From positions 1-44,155 of the forward strand of contig JAUCBJ010007312.1 of NCBI GenBank assembly GCA_032718475.1: a DNA stretch of 44,155 nt, given 5' to 3'. This DNA comes from Nemertoderma westbladi. Its lineage: Eukaryota > Xenacoelomorpha > Nemertodermatida > Nemertodermatidae. The stretch's first letter is position 1. Every line of letters begins with the position of its first letter. The translations under genes and the position numbers were made by a program. This document shows, piece by piece, positions 1 through 9,051 of the stretch. Below the pieces are notes generated by a model that saw only the letters and a program-made list of their open reading frames with translations, ran no database searches and was not told where the DNA came from.

Positions 1-367
1 AAATCAATTTACTTCGACTATAGGATCCACTTTCTAACAATTTTAATAACTGATTTGTGGCGCGTGTAATTTCCGCCATATGTCCTCCTGCACTCTTTGC
101 AAATGTAGTAACACGTAGTGACACATCTCCCCTATCACTTAAAACTTCCGGAATTTCTTCGTTGCTCTGCATATATACTACACTAACTCTATCTGCACCA
201 TCAACTGGCGTCTCAGTCGCTACTACTGTCCCTACATTAGGTGTTGTTGGTCCAGCTTCGTCAGAGGTGGCATAAGGTGTTGTTCCGCCATTTTCTGGTG
301 GGCTAGTATCGTCTGCTGTTTCGTAATTCTCTGTCACTGGAGCGTCAGTATTTGTCAAATTACTCAT
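1..367 (-). CDS. Gag-like N-terminus, partial (runs off left edge)
   Basis: An open frame on the minus strand starts with ATG at 367-365 and stays open for 122 codons to the window edge. The first 60 residues or so are acidic and rich in Thr, Pro and Glu, hence probably disordered. The next part (about residues 80-120) looks helical and contains AEITRATNQLLKLLE. This layout resembles the N-terminal part of BEL/Pao Gag proteins, where a low-complexity start precedes a helical region, but no diagnostic domain (DUF1759, zinc knuckle) is inside the window. The assignment is by general resemblance only. It could also be the first exon of a host gene. The frame is clearly coding-like: no stops, and codon content unlike the AT-rich flank. 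The overlapping plus-strand frame at 57-275 is its shadow. Confidence 0.45.
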   Translation of the reverse strand, partial: MSNLTNTDAPVTENYETADDTSPPENGGTTPYATSDEAGPTTPNVGTVVATETPVDGADRVSVVYMQSNEEIPEVLSDRGDVSLRVTTFAKSAGGHMAEITRATNQLLKLLESGSYSRSKLI

Positions 368-2600
368 TCTCTTGTCTATATCAGTGTGTTAATATTCTGT
401 CAATATAAATACTTACCTTGCGGTGAAAATTAATTTAGTTATAACAAAATTTATATTTGCTGTATTTAACAGCTAAAATATTATATTGGTATAGGATATT
501 ACACCTAAGACACACCAATATATTCTAATTAATTTACCTTTAATATTTTTATAAATGGCTGTGGGTCAGAGACAACCTTCAACGCACAATAAAATTACGT
601 TAGATCACATTTGTACGGGCTTATACCAACCGATGATACCTTTTCCAAATTTATCTCTAGAATTTAAATTTTCAAATCACTAAATTCTAGCCAGAAAAAC
701 TCTCAATTTTATCTCACGGGCACAAAGGAATAATAACGACACAACTAACCTTAGAATCGCTTTCTGCCGCGTACCAATCCGTGTCAGCCTTGCTGCAGCT
801 GCTGTACACCAGTGCACCAAACCCAGAAATCGCAAACTCCAAACTCGGTTGTGTAGATGACTGCTGTGTACCTGTAAGTTGTACGGAGAATAAATCGGCT
901 GTCTCAGAATCTGAATCCTACAAATTAATTTACAATTTTGAGTCCAAAACAAATTTAATTTTTTATTCGCATCTAAATTTACTATAAATATAAACACCCC
1001 TCTTGGAGTGCTTCAAATTCAAAATTTTTTACTATTTTCGTATTTAAAATATCTACAATTTTTTAACTTGTTTGTATGTAGAATTCGTAGGAACCAAATA
1101 ATATCCAACGAATCTTCGATCCACAATCTTAGTATAAACTAAAATTGCGATCTCAAATTCCTCCAGCAAAATATATAATTTATTTCGAAATAAAATCCCC
1201 CGCCAGGGAAAACTAATTATCGATCGCAAGCAAAGGAAAAACGCTGGTCCAGGACTTCAATGTAATAGCACCTGTTACTATCACCTTTATAATTTACAGT
1301 AAGTGTAGATGCGAAATATCTATTTCATAAGCCGAAAAATCCTGACTACAGATTGTTACCGCATTAAAATATAAACCTAAATTTAAAATAGGCCAGAAAT
1401 GTTTGAGACTCACCAGGATTCCATCCCTCCTTAGAAAACCGATTTTACAGTTCTAGAATGAATGATCTGTACTGTAACTACACTCTCGTTCTAGAATAGT
1501 ACAAATTATCTAAGTATAATTTTCTTATCTATAGGTTATGCCCAATGGCTAAACTTGGCACATATTTCAAATATCCCGTAGTTTTCTAAATGGACCAATG
1601 AAGGATGATACCTAACTAACCCAAAACATTTGCCCCGAAAACGTACACAAGCAAGACCTATTTTTACTCGCGTATCCCCCCAATTTAGCTTAATCTCCGA
1701 TTGACTTGCGGTATATAATTTATTTACAAACAAGTCAGGTTCAAAACGGGAAATACAACTAAATTTATTCATTCCTTCCCAATTTATTATACTGTTACCT
1801 ATGAAGCAGTACTATATCTTTAGGACGTATTGAAACCCATTTAGCCCCCCAAAACCGATCTGTTAGCCCAAAATAAGCCCCATACTTCCCTTGACTATTT
1901 CCAATGTGCGTTGAGGCGTCTCATCCCTTCGCCAAATTACCCTATACGCCCCAACATGGCCGCTGTAAGCTGTAGCGTTTCCAAAACATTAATCCATTTA
2001 AACATTTAAACCGACTTTCAAATATAATATAATTTAGGACATATTATTATTACAAGGACAATTTCTATACTAATATACGCAAAACATATTGCTCAAAATC
2101 AAAACTAATATAAAATGACAAGAAATTAACTAAGGAAGAATCAAACTAGAATTGAGTTGAGATAATAATGGGATTTGGGCCCCAAAACTAATATATAAAC
2201 TCACAATTTCTATTGAGCTGAGGTTAGCTGCAATGTATTACTACGGGTAATGCTTAGAGGACATTGCTGCTCGCTCCTCATTGGGCCAGCACACAGAAAA
2301 CGCTCCACTCATATGGCGTGGTTTATATAACAGCTGCCAGGCCTAAAGCCATTAACAGGTAGTTGTCAACTTCTATTTAAAATACTAATAAAGGTACTCT
2401 AAATTTAATGTAGATTACTTAGCAACCCTTAACAACAATAACTTTACTTGCAAATAGAAATAACTGGTTGATTCACCGCAATGATATGCAAAAATGGACC
2501 ATAATAACTAAATCATCTATCTAAAATACAAAATATAAGTTTAATTTATATTTCAAAAACTTGTTTATTAATATAGATATTAAAAAATTTGAAATTTAGT
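368..2600. other. Non-coding AT-rich stretch
   Basis: No credible gene. Short frames at 680-997, 781-987 and 1536-1772 overlap each other or lack recognisable content. If the minus-strand frame at 1-367 belongs to a retroelement, its leader and LTR would lie here, but no second LTR copy is in the window, so boundaries cannot be set. A plus-strand TATA-like sequence (TTATATAAC, about 2322) has an inverted CCAAT box about 45 bp upstream (about 2279). That could be an LTR or gene promoter, but nothing coding follows it. Confidence 0.5.
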
Positions 2601-2617
2601 AGCCATAGCATTTTATA

Positions 2618-3870
2618 TAGTATGAAGTTCCCCTGTCTGCCGCTAGAAGGCGTATTATTTGAAAATTAACATCTTCTCTAGCTTTGTTATTTACAATCCG
2701 CAAAACTATGAAGTTATATTGCTTAAGAGTTCTAAGGGGCGAGCCATGAGGCAAGATGTTTGAGGTTTATTTAGATATATTATTACTTAATTTTGAACCC
2801 CCAATCGGCATCTACTACGGCATAGGCCATATCTTTTGCGGAGACATAGAGTAGTATGAAGTTCCCCTGTCTGCCGCTAGAAGGCGTATTATTTGAAAAT
2901 TAACATCTTCTCTAGCTTTTTTATTTACAATCCGCAAAACTATGAAGTTATATTGCTTAAGAGTTCTAAGGGGCGAGCCATGAGGCAAGATGTTTGAGGT
3001 TTATTTAGATATATTATTACTTAATTTTGACCCCCCAATCGGTATCTATTACAATATGGGCTATATCTTTTGCAGAGTCACATAGTATTCTAAAGTTCCC
3101 AGTCTGCCGCTAGAGGGCGAAATGTCTCAAAGTGAAAACCATATGGTAGCCATGAATTGGTAACTAGGCAATAATACTGCATTTTGCAACGTTAGGCCTA
3201 TTGCTGACTATGGTTTTCACTTTGAGACATTTCGCCCTCTAGCGGCAGACTGGGAACTTCAAAATACTCTGTGACTCTGCAAAAGATATAGCCCATATTG
3301 TAATAGATAACGATTGGGGGTCAAAATTAAGTAATAATATATCTAAATAAGCCTCAAACATCTTGCCTCATGGCTCGCCCCTTAGAACTCTTAAGCAATA
3401 TAACTTCATAGTTTTGCGGATTCTAAATAACAAAGCTAGAGAAGATGTTATTTTCAAATAATACGCCCTCTAGCGGCAGACAGGGGAACTTCAGACTACT
3501 CTATGACTCCACAAAAGATATGGCCTATGCCGTAGTAGATGCCGATTGGGGGGTCAAAATTAAGTAATAATATATCTAAATAAGCCTCAAACATCTTGCC
3601 TCATGGCTCGCCCCTTAGAACTCTTAAGCAATATAACTTCATACTTTGGCGGATTGTAAATAACAAAGCTAGAGAAGATGTTAATTTTCAAATAATACGC
3701 CCTCTAGCGGCAGACAGGGGTACTTCAGACTACTCAATGGCTCCACAAAAGATATAGCTTATGCCGTAGTAGATGCCTACCGAGTTTAAACCTATTCGGA
3801 ATAAAAATAACAAAGTTAGAGAAGATGTTAATTTTCAGGTCATACGCCCTCTAGCGGCAGACTATGGAAC
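2618..3870. repeat. Large foldback repeat built from 230-bp units
   Basis: The left arm (about 2620-3144) holds two direct units of about 233 bp plus a shorter one. The right arm (about 3208-3715) is their near-perfect reverse complement, followed by a partial extra unit to about 3865. The centre is near 3176, with a loop of about 60 bp. Each unit starts with a CTGCCGCTAGAGGGCG-type block and includes a conserved segment around TTAAGAGTTCTAAGGGGCGA. There is no transposase frame. It is best called a foldback-type repeat or an inverted duplication of a satellite. Identity between arms looks above 95 percent by eye, so it should be able to form a long hairpin or cruciform. Confidence 0.85.
2636..3861. 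promoter_or_regulatory. Seven copies of a CTCF-like 19-mer
   Basis: The block TCTGCCGCTAGAGGGCGTA, or a one- or two-base variant, occurs forward at 2636-2654, 2870-2888 and 3103-3121. It occurs in reverse at 3231-3249, 3462-3480, 3696-3714 and 3843-3861. Spacing is 231-234 bp within arms, 128 bp across the centre, and 147 bp to the last copy. The core CCGCTAGAGGGCG resembles the bilaterian CTCF core consensus (CCASYAGRKGGCRS type). The likeness is seen in the sequence; binding is inference. Confidence 0.4.
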
Positions 3871-4740
3871 TGCAGACGGCTGGATATAGGTAAGAGTAAT
3901 TAGTAATCAGAGGTGTCACGAGAGGGGGGCGGGGCGCTTGGATATAGGAAAGGACCCAAGTGATGCCGGCTATAGTGAGAACAAAGGAGGACCGTTGGAA
4001 CATTAATGAAATACCCTTGGGCGATATACGGATTTGATCTAGTCAAGGCCGCGCTGGGGTATTAGTAAGTCATCAAGGGGGTGCTAACAGAGGGGACCGT
4101 TGATTTATTTGCTTTGGGGGTATACGTGTAGATTAAATGCAATAGAGACCGCGTCCTAGCTACGTAATGAATAACGAGGGCAGAGGAGGGGGGCCGCTGT
4201 TGAGCGTAGTTGATAGTTGCCTCACTGAAATGTGGCACGTGGGATGCGATAGAGTAATTAGTTGCCAGTAGGGAGCCGTATACCATAGACATTATAAAGA
4301 TAATTATAGATTTCATGTCATAGTGATCTCATTGGTAATATAAAAACTAATTAATCTAAAAATAGAAATCAATGTATAAAGTAAAATTAATACAATTAAT
4401 TTTTTCATATCTATACTTATATAATTATTATTTTCGAATTGATTAATTTTACAACACAATTTGTAAATATCCAATATAACATTAATACATCAATAATTAA
4501 ACGCTACAATACATTTTTAATAGTAAAACACAAAAGTAATCTGTACATAATATTACAATAATAAGAATAATGGGACATTTTATATAACCTAAATAAGTTT
4601 GTGTAGGGGTGGCGAGCAAGAAGGGCCTGCAGATGATAATGCTACTCTAAAAAAACAAATTAAGAAGACAACAATACTAATTTTGATAAAATGTGATAAA
4701 AAAAAAATACAATTAATTAATTTAAAATAAAGTACAAATG
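3871..4740. other. No gene seen; GC-richer then very AT-rich DNA
   Basis: 3871-4310 is relatively G-rich on the plus strand, with several GGGG runs and a minus-strand frame (4062-4316) that has no recognisable content. 4320-4740 is very AT-rich with short A and T runs. I see no RNA gene, terminal repeat or protein signature. Confidence 0.5.
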
Positions 4741-4895
4741 AATAATTAATTTAAAATTAAATACAAATAAATAAAGTAAAATTAAATACAAATAATTAAT
4801 TAAAATTAAATACAAATAAATAAAGTAAAATTAAATACAAATAATTAATTACAATTAAATACAAATACTTACAAATACAAATAAAGAAGTATTAA
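4741..4895. repeat. AT-rich tandem repeat, period about 49 bp
   Basis: The segment TAAAATTAAATACAAATAAA recurs 49 bp apart (about 4752 and 4801). Inside each unit the shorter motif AAATTAAATACAAAT appears twice, so the array is a two-level AT minisatellite. It decays into AATACAAATA repeats toward 4890. Confidence 0.7.
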
Positions 4896-4930
4896 TAAAT
4901 AAAAGAGCTGCGGTGTCACTTATGACACCC

Positions 4931-5208
4931 TCTTGCGCCGGCTTTGTGACAGTTAGACAACACTGATGACCCATTGTGTGTCAGGACGCTAATTAGTCTG
5001 ATTAATTAGGATAATCAATTATACCCTAATTAGGAGTTGTAAGACACCTATTAGGGTTTAATTGTACTAATTAATTGATGAAACCTATGTCAATTAGGGT
5101 CTAATTAGCCTAATTAGGAGGTGTCACCCAGACAGTCTGGCGCCAATGACACCCAATGACACCCAATGGGTGTCAGTGAGGTCTAACTGTCGCAAAAGCC
5201 GGCCAAGA
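4931..5208. mobile_element. MITE with about 50-bp terminal inverted repeats
   Basis: The left end (TCTTGCGCCGGCTTTGTGAC, then AGTTAGAC and a GACACCCATTG-like block) pairs with the reverse complement of the right end (5150-5208, plus strand GTCTAACTGTCGCAAAAGCC, then GGCCAAGA). The inverted match runs about 50 bp with a few mismatches. The interior is short, AT-rich and full of CTAATTAGG palindromes, without coding capacity. I could not fix the target duplication. The size of about 278 bp and the TIRs fit a non-autonomous DNA transposon. It sits at the 5' break of the following LINE. Confidence 0.7.
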
Positions 5209-7165
5209 CCCTACTACTTAAATCTCTTTACAGAGAAACTGCGTTTAGGTATAATTCCGTGGAGTTTAGATTATATATTCCGTCAAGGTGCCCCCACCAG
5301 CCTATTTTTGTTTACTCTATATATAGATGCTTTAGTAGTAATGTTTAATGAATTATTGGCGCCGAATAAGTTTCTCAGACAATTACATGTGCTTCTTTTC
5401 ATGGACAACGCTGCAATTTTGGCTGAGACAAGGGATCAATGTATTTTAAAGTTAAATATTCTTAAAGAGTACTGCATTTCACATAACATGATTATTAACG
5501 AAACAAAAACAAATTTTATGGTAATTAATGGCGCAGTCAATGATAAATTTTCGTTTAATGTTGGCGGTGCAGTTATTAAAAATACAGACTCTTATGTTTA
5601 TTTGGGGGCACATTTTACACAGGACGGTAGAATCGTGTCTGCTATAAACTTACAAATTAAGGAGTGCGAAAAACACATTCGTAAATTCGCCGCTTTTTGT
5701 GCATCGAATACAAATAATGCCTTTTATTTACAAGAAGAAAGTATTTGACAGTGCATTACTTGCATTGCAGCAATCCTGTATTCCGGCGATACATGGATCT
5801 CTCATTGTGGTAGGAAAAAGATTAAACTTATGTACATGAAAGCCATAAAATTTTTATTGAATGTTAGAATTACTACACCCAATTTAATGTGTTTAATATA
5901 ATTAGGTTTAACCGAAGTAGACAATATTATAGATTCAAGTATAAAGAAATCAATTACCAGGTTGAAAAAACAATGGTGCTGTGACGATCCTGCATTTATA
6001 GCGTACGAAATGTGTAAGGAAGCGAACACACCAGGTTTTAGGTTTATTAATAATTTGTGTGTAAATAATGATTTAAATTTAGTGCAGGATAACAAAAGTA
6101 AATTAGCTTTAGAAATACGTAAACGTGCCTTAACTCAAAGTAAATTAGCTTTAGAAATACGTAAACGTGCCTCAACTCAAAGTAAATTAGCTTTAGAAAT
6201 AAGTAAACGTGCCTCAACTCAAAGTAAATTAGCTTTAGAAATACGTAAACGTGCCTCAACTCAAAGTAAATTAGCTTTAGAAATACGTAAACGTGCCTCA
6301 ACTCAAAGTAAATTAGCTTTAGAAATACGTAAACGTGCCTCAACTCAAAGTAAATTAGCTTTAGAAATACGTAAACGTGCCTCAACTCAAAGTAAATTAG
6401 CTTTAGAAATACGTAAACGTGCCTCAACTCAAAGTAAATTAGCTTTAGAAATACGTAAACGTGCCTCAACTCAAAGTAAATTAGCTTTAGAAATACGTAA
6501 ACGTGCCTTAACTCAAAGTAAATTAGCTTTAGAAATACGTAAACGTGCCTCAACTCAAAGTAAATTAGCTTTAGAAATACGTAAACGTGCCTCAACTCAA
6601 AGTAAATTAGCTTTAGAAATACGTAAACGTGCCTTAACTCAAAGTAAATTAGCTTTAGAAATACGTAAACGTGCCTCAACTCAAAGTAAATTAGCTTTAG
6701 AAATACGTAAACGTGCCTTAACTCAAAGTAAATTAGCTTTAGAAATACGTAAACGTGCCTTAACTCAAAGTAAATTAGCTTTAGAAATACGTAAACGTGC
6801 CTTAACTCAAAGTAAATTAGCTTTAGAAATACGTAAACGTGCCTTAACTCAAAGTAAATTAGCTTTAGAAATACGTAAACGTGCCTTAACTCAAAGTAAA
6901 TTAGCTTTAGAAATACGTAAACGTGCCTCAACTCAAAGTTAATTTACAACATATTATGTTGAAATTAACCCCGATTTAGTAGTGCATCCGATATATTGTG
7001 TAAGAGATAATTTCATACCGGATAATTTACGAGTAAATTTAAGTAGGTTTAGATTAAGTTACGTGTAGAAATAGGTAGGTGGTGTAGAATGCCCAGGGAA
7101 GAAAGAACATGCAAGTGTAATAGCGGTGAGGTACAAACCGCCACGACTGTGTCACGTACTGCCCT
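5205..7165 (+). pseudogene. LINE family A, reverse transcriptase 3' half, decayed
   Basis: A fragment of a non-LTR retrotransposon ORF2. 5205-5748 carries RT motifs: RQGAPTSLFLFTLYIDALV (domain 4 region), then the catalytic loop, here FMDNA where active relatives have an ADD or MDD core, so the second Asp is lost. After it come the NETKTNFMVINGAV and YVYLGAHFTQDG segments typical of one LINE family I recall from cnidarian and mollusc genomes. The frame then breaks several times (5748-5960), resumes at about 5942-6096 with the post-RT region, is expanded by a 42-bp tandem repeat, and continues past the array (NPDLVVHPIYCVRDNFIPDN, about 6968-7030) to a Cys-rich tail (about 7069-7150, GRWCRMPREERTCKC). 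The 5' end is truncated at the MITE. It is dead as an enzyme because of the stops, frameshifts and lost catalytic residue. Confidence 0.8.
6097..6936 (+). repeat. Coding minisatellite, exactly 20 x 42 bp
   Basis: Twenty head-to-tail copies of a 42-bp unit (14 codons, SKLALEIRKRASTQ) fill 840 bp with no length variation. Differences are minimal. One position is TCA (Ser) or TTA (Leu): Leu in copies 1, 10, 13 and 15-19, Ser elsewhere. Copy 3 has AGT for CGT (Arg to Ser). The array lies inside the LINE A frame, at a point where related LINEs seem to have a single unit before the NP-x-L-x-VHP segment. Both strands stay open across it because 42 is divisible by three; the minus-strand frame of 294 codons is a by-product. 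There are no spacers, so it is not a CRISPR array. Confidence 0.95.
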
Positions 7166-7253
7166 TTAACCGATTGTATTCGAAAGGAATTTTTCATAAC
7201 CGGTAACGTAGCATCATTCATGGTTGGAAAGCCCACTTTAAAAGCTCCTCAAT
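7166..7253. other. Short unassigned junction
   Basis: Sequence between the end of LINE A similarity and the start of the LINE B fragment. No feature recognised. Confidence 0.4.
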
Positions 7254-7420
7254 AATGACAGGGTATTGCCTGATAACTTTATAGAAGTAAAAGTGTCTGA
7301 ATCTGTACTCCCAGATATTCCCATTGGCGATATCTCCTTTGCAGAAGTGAAGGCTGCTGCAAAGAGCATTAAGACCAATCGTGCCAGTGGAGTAGATGGT
7401 ATTCCCCCTGAGGTCTTTAA
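7254..7420 (+). pseudogene. LINE family B, RT N-terminal fragment
   Basis: A short open frame (from 7266) contains EVKAAAKSIKTNRASGVDGI and then PPEVF, the classic N-terminal RT block (A-x-G-x-D-G-x-P-x-E) of non-LTR retrotransposons. It ends abruptly at GTCTTTAA (7413-7420), where a piggyBac-like terminus begins. Family B elsewhere in the window (22145 onward) continues from just after this block, so this piece is likely the upstream part of the same family. It is too short to be functional. Confidence 0.75.
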
Positions 7421-7933
7421 CCCTTTGCTGCGCAGTGTTGTTCCGGAACAACATTCCTATTATTGGCTCTCCTAATCTCAGAATGGTAATATGTGATATC
7501 TGATTGGTTGATATGGGTTGTCAACATGTTTCTTGTACCTGAGGATCAGTTTCGTTTGCTTTCAAGAGGGAAATTTGAACATTGGCTTACATATTGTGAG
7601 CCTATGCTTCAATAAGCGGTAATTGAAAAAACATGTGCATTCATATTGTTAAAAAATGCAATTCCCTTTAATTTTTCCGTTCCAAAAAAATTGAGTAGAT
7701 AGGAAAACATGTCTAAGATGATTTTCGAATGCTCCAATAGATTGTTAATAGATTTTAACCAAGTTAGTAGTGTTTTAAAGATTGTTGTCCCACAACAACA
7801 TTGCCCATTTAAGAAAGCTAAAATTACACTGTTATTAGTTTTTATTTCTCAGTTATTTAGGTGGTGTCTCATAACTCATCTTGTGTCTCATCTAATATTT
7901 ATTATTATTACCTATTCAGATTTTTATGCTTGC
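7417..7933 (+). mobile_element. piggyBac-like 5' terminus and remnant
   Basis: TTAA (7417-7420) is followed at once by CCCTTTGCTGC, and the reverse complement GCAGCAAAGGG followed by TTAA occurs at 22130-22144. TTAA target sites and CCC...-starting ends are hallmarks of the piggyBac superfamily. Five bases inside comes a perfect 18-bp palindrome, TGTTGTTCCGGAACAACA (7436-7453). An imperfect version is at 7783-7800, and the same motif lies inside the other end at 21991-22008. No transposase domain is readable here. The frame at 7709-7951 is AT-driven and unrecognised. Its right end is unclear, because LINE B sequence resumes at about 7934 without a visible opposite TIR. Confidence 0.5.
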
Positions 7934-7994
7934 GAATTAATTGTTCGGTAACTTAAACGAAACCTTAAGGTTCGATTATTTATGGCAGCAGTAG
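7934..7994 (+). pseudogene. LINE B fragment left of the Copia insertion
   Basis: The sequence CCTTAAGGTTCGATTATTTA and following bases match the LINE B copy near 23146-23175. It continues after the Copia element at 20238, so it forms the left half of the LINE into which Copia jumped. Confidence 0.75.
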
Positions 7995-8137
7995 TGTTAT
8001 ACTGTATGATATACTGTATGTGAGCTGCCACTAAGGATATGGTGATGGCCGTACCGGTACCGGTTGTCTGATGGTTGAGAGTCTGGCATATTATACTTTT
8101 ATCCGTGCCTGTTATACCATATTGTTTATCATTCACA
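7995..8137 (+). repeat. Copia 5' LTR (143 bp)
   Basis: Begins TGTTATACTG and ends CATTCACA (TG...CA). By eye it is base-for-base the same as 20095-20237. It contains the palindromic GTACCGGTACCGG cluster (about 8050-8064). Very short for an LTR, but within the Copia range. Confidence 0.93.
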
Positions 8138-8138
8138 T

Positions 8139-8150
8139 TGGTAGCAGAGC
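8139..8150 (+). promoter_or_regulatory. Copia primer binding site (initiator tRNA-Met type)
   Basis: TGGTAGCAGAGC lies one base after the 5' LTR. It is the usual complement of the 3' part of initiator tRNA-Met used by many Copia elements for minus-strand priming. Confidence 0.85.
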
Positions 8151-8579
8151 GTGGTTGTCTGACTACAGGACTACTGCTGTACTGATCTGGATATTGTGTT
8201 GTGTAGGCAAGTGCTGAAATGTGCTGAATGGAGATGCCATTACTAAAGCCAATACTGCATTATACTGCTGTAATTGGTAACTGCTAAACTGATAAGGATG
8301 TTTTATATTGTATGGATAGAACATAGAATGCTAGCTTGGGCAGCGTTATTCTTCACTTAAAGGTATATATAAAACAAACCTCAGAACCTTAAAACACCAG
8401 TACTGGGTATAGACTAGACTGGTAAGCTTCTATAGTCTGATAGTTGTTATCATCATTCTGCTGTTTGCGTTTGGATATTAATACACCGGTACATATATCA
8501 GTATATACCGGTACCAATCTGCCAATCAAATAAATTCCGTACACCGATACAGGTAACTGTCATTACCGTAGTTATAGTA
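8151..8579. other. Copia 5' leader
   Basis: Untranslated leader between the primer site and the gag ATG. It has several short direct motifs, including ACCGGTAC-type palindromes near 8483 and 8508, and no open frame of note. Confidence 0.6.
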
Positions 8580-9051
8580 ATGGCTTCCGGAAATTCGAGT
8601 TACAACTACAACATTAAGAATCCTCCACGTTACGTTTACGTGATGATGTCTCATACGAAACATGGGTACGCGAATTGGAGATCTGGCAGGACGCAACAGA
8701 TATACCGAAAACGCGTCAGGGTCCTACTGTTCTGCTCAGCTTAGAAGGCCAAGCAAGAGAAGCTGCATGATAAATTAAACGTGACGACCTACGAACTGAC
8801 AATGGGGTAAGTTTAATTGTATTGAAATTAAATGGTCTTTATCTGAAAGATAAATCAATACGTGCTTTTCATGCATACGACAAATTGTGTGCCTACCGTC
8901 GACCCATAGAAACTAATATAACTGACTTTATGGTAAACTTTGAAAGAAACCTACATAAGTGTGAAACATATGACATGAAACTACCTGAAGGTGTAAAAGC
9001 ATATCAACTACTGAAATGTGCCAATTTGATGTGCCAATTTGGATGACAGTA
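8580..9051 (+). pseudogene. Copia gag N-terminal region, frameshifted
   Basis: ATG at 8580 opens a frame that is correct for about 17 codons. Copia Gag-like residues then continue in another frame (SYETWVRELEIWQD, then a run ending LEGQAREAA), so one indel lies near 8630. A TGA follows at about 8768. The next Gag segment is readable at 8822-9046 (YLKDKSIRAFHAYDKL, then a block with TDFMVNFERNLHKCE). At 9018-9043 the 13-bp stretch TGTGCCAATTTGA is tandemly duplicated, which shifts the frame into the long pol frame. The family role is the capsid part of Gag. This copy cannot make it intact. Confidence 0.8.

Noticed and set aside
4062-4316. 84-codon minus-strand ORF
   Set aside because: No recognisable content or conservation; isolated in non-coding DNA.
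6047-6931. 294-codon minus-strand frame of repeats
   Set aside because: It is the mirror of the 42-bp array; a unit length divisible by three keeps both strands open.
6097-6936. CRISPR-like array
   Set aside because: Units are contiguous, without spacers, and lie in a eukaryotic LINE.
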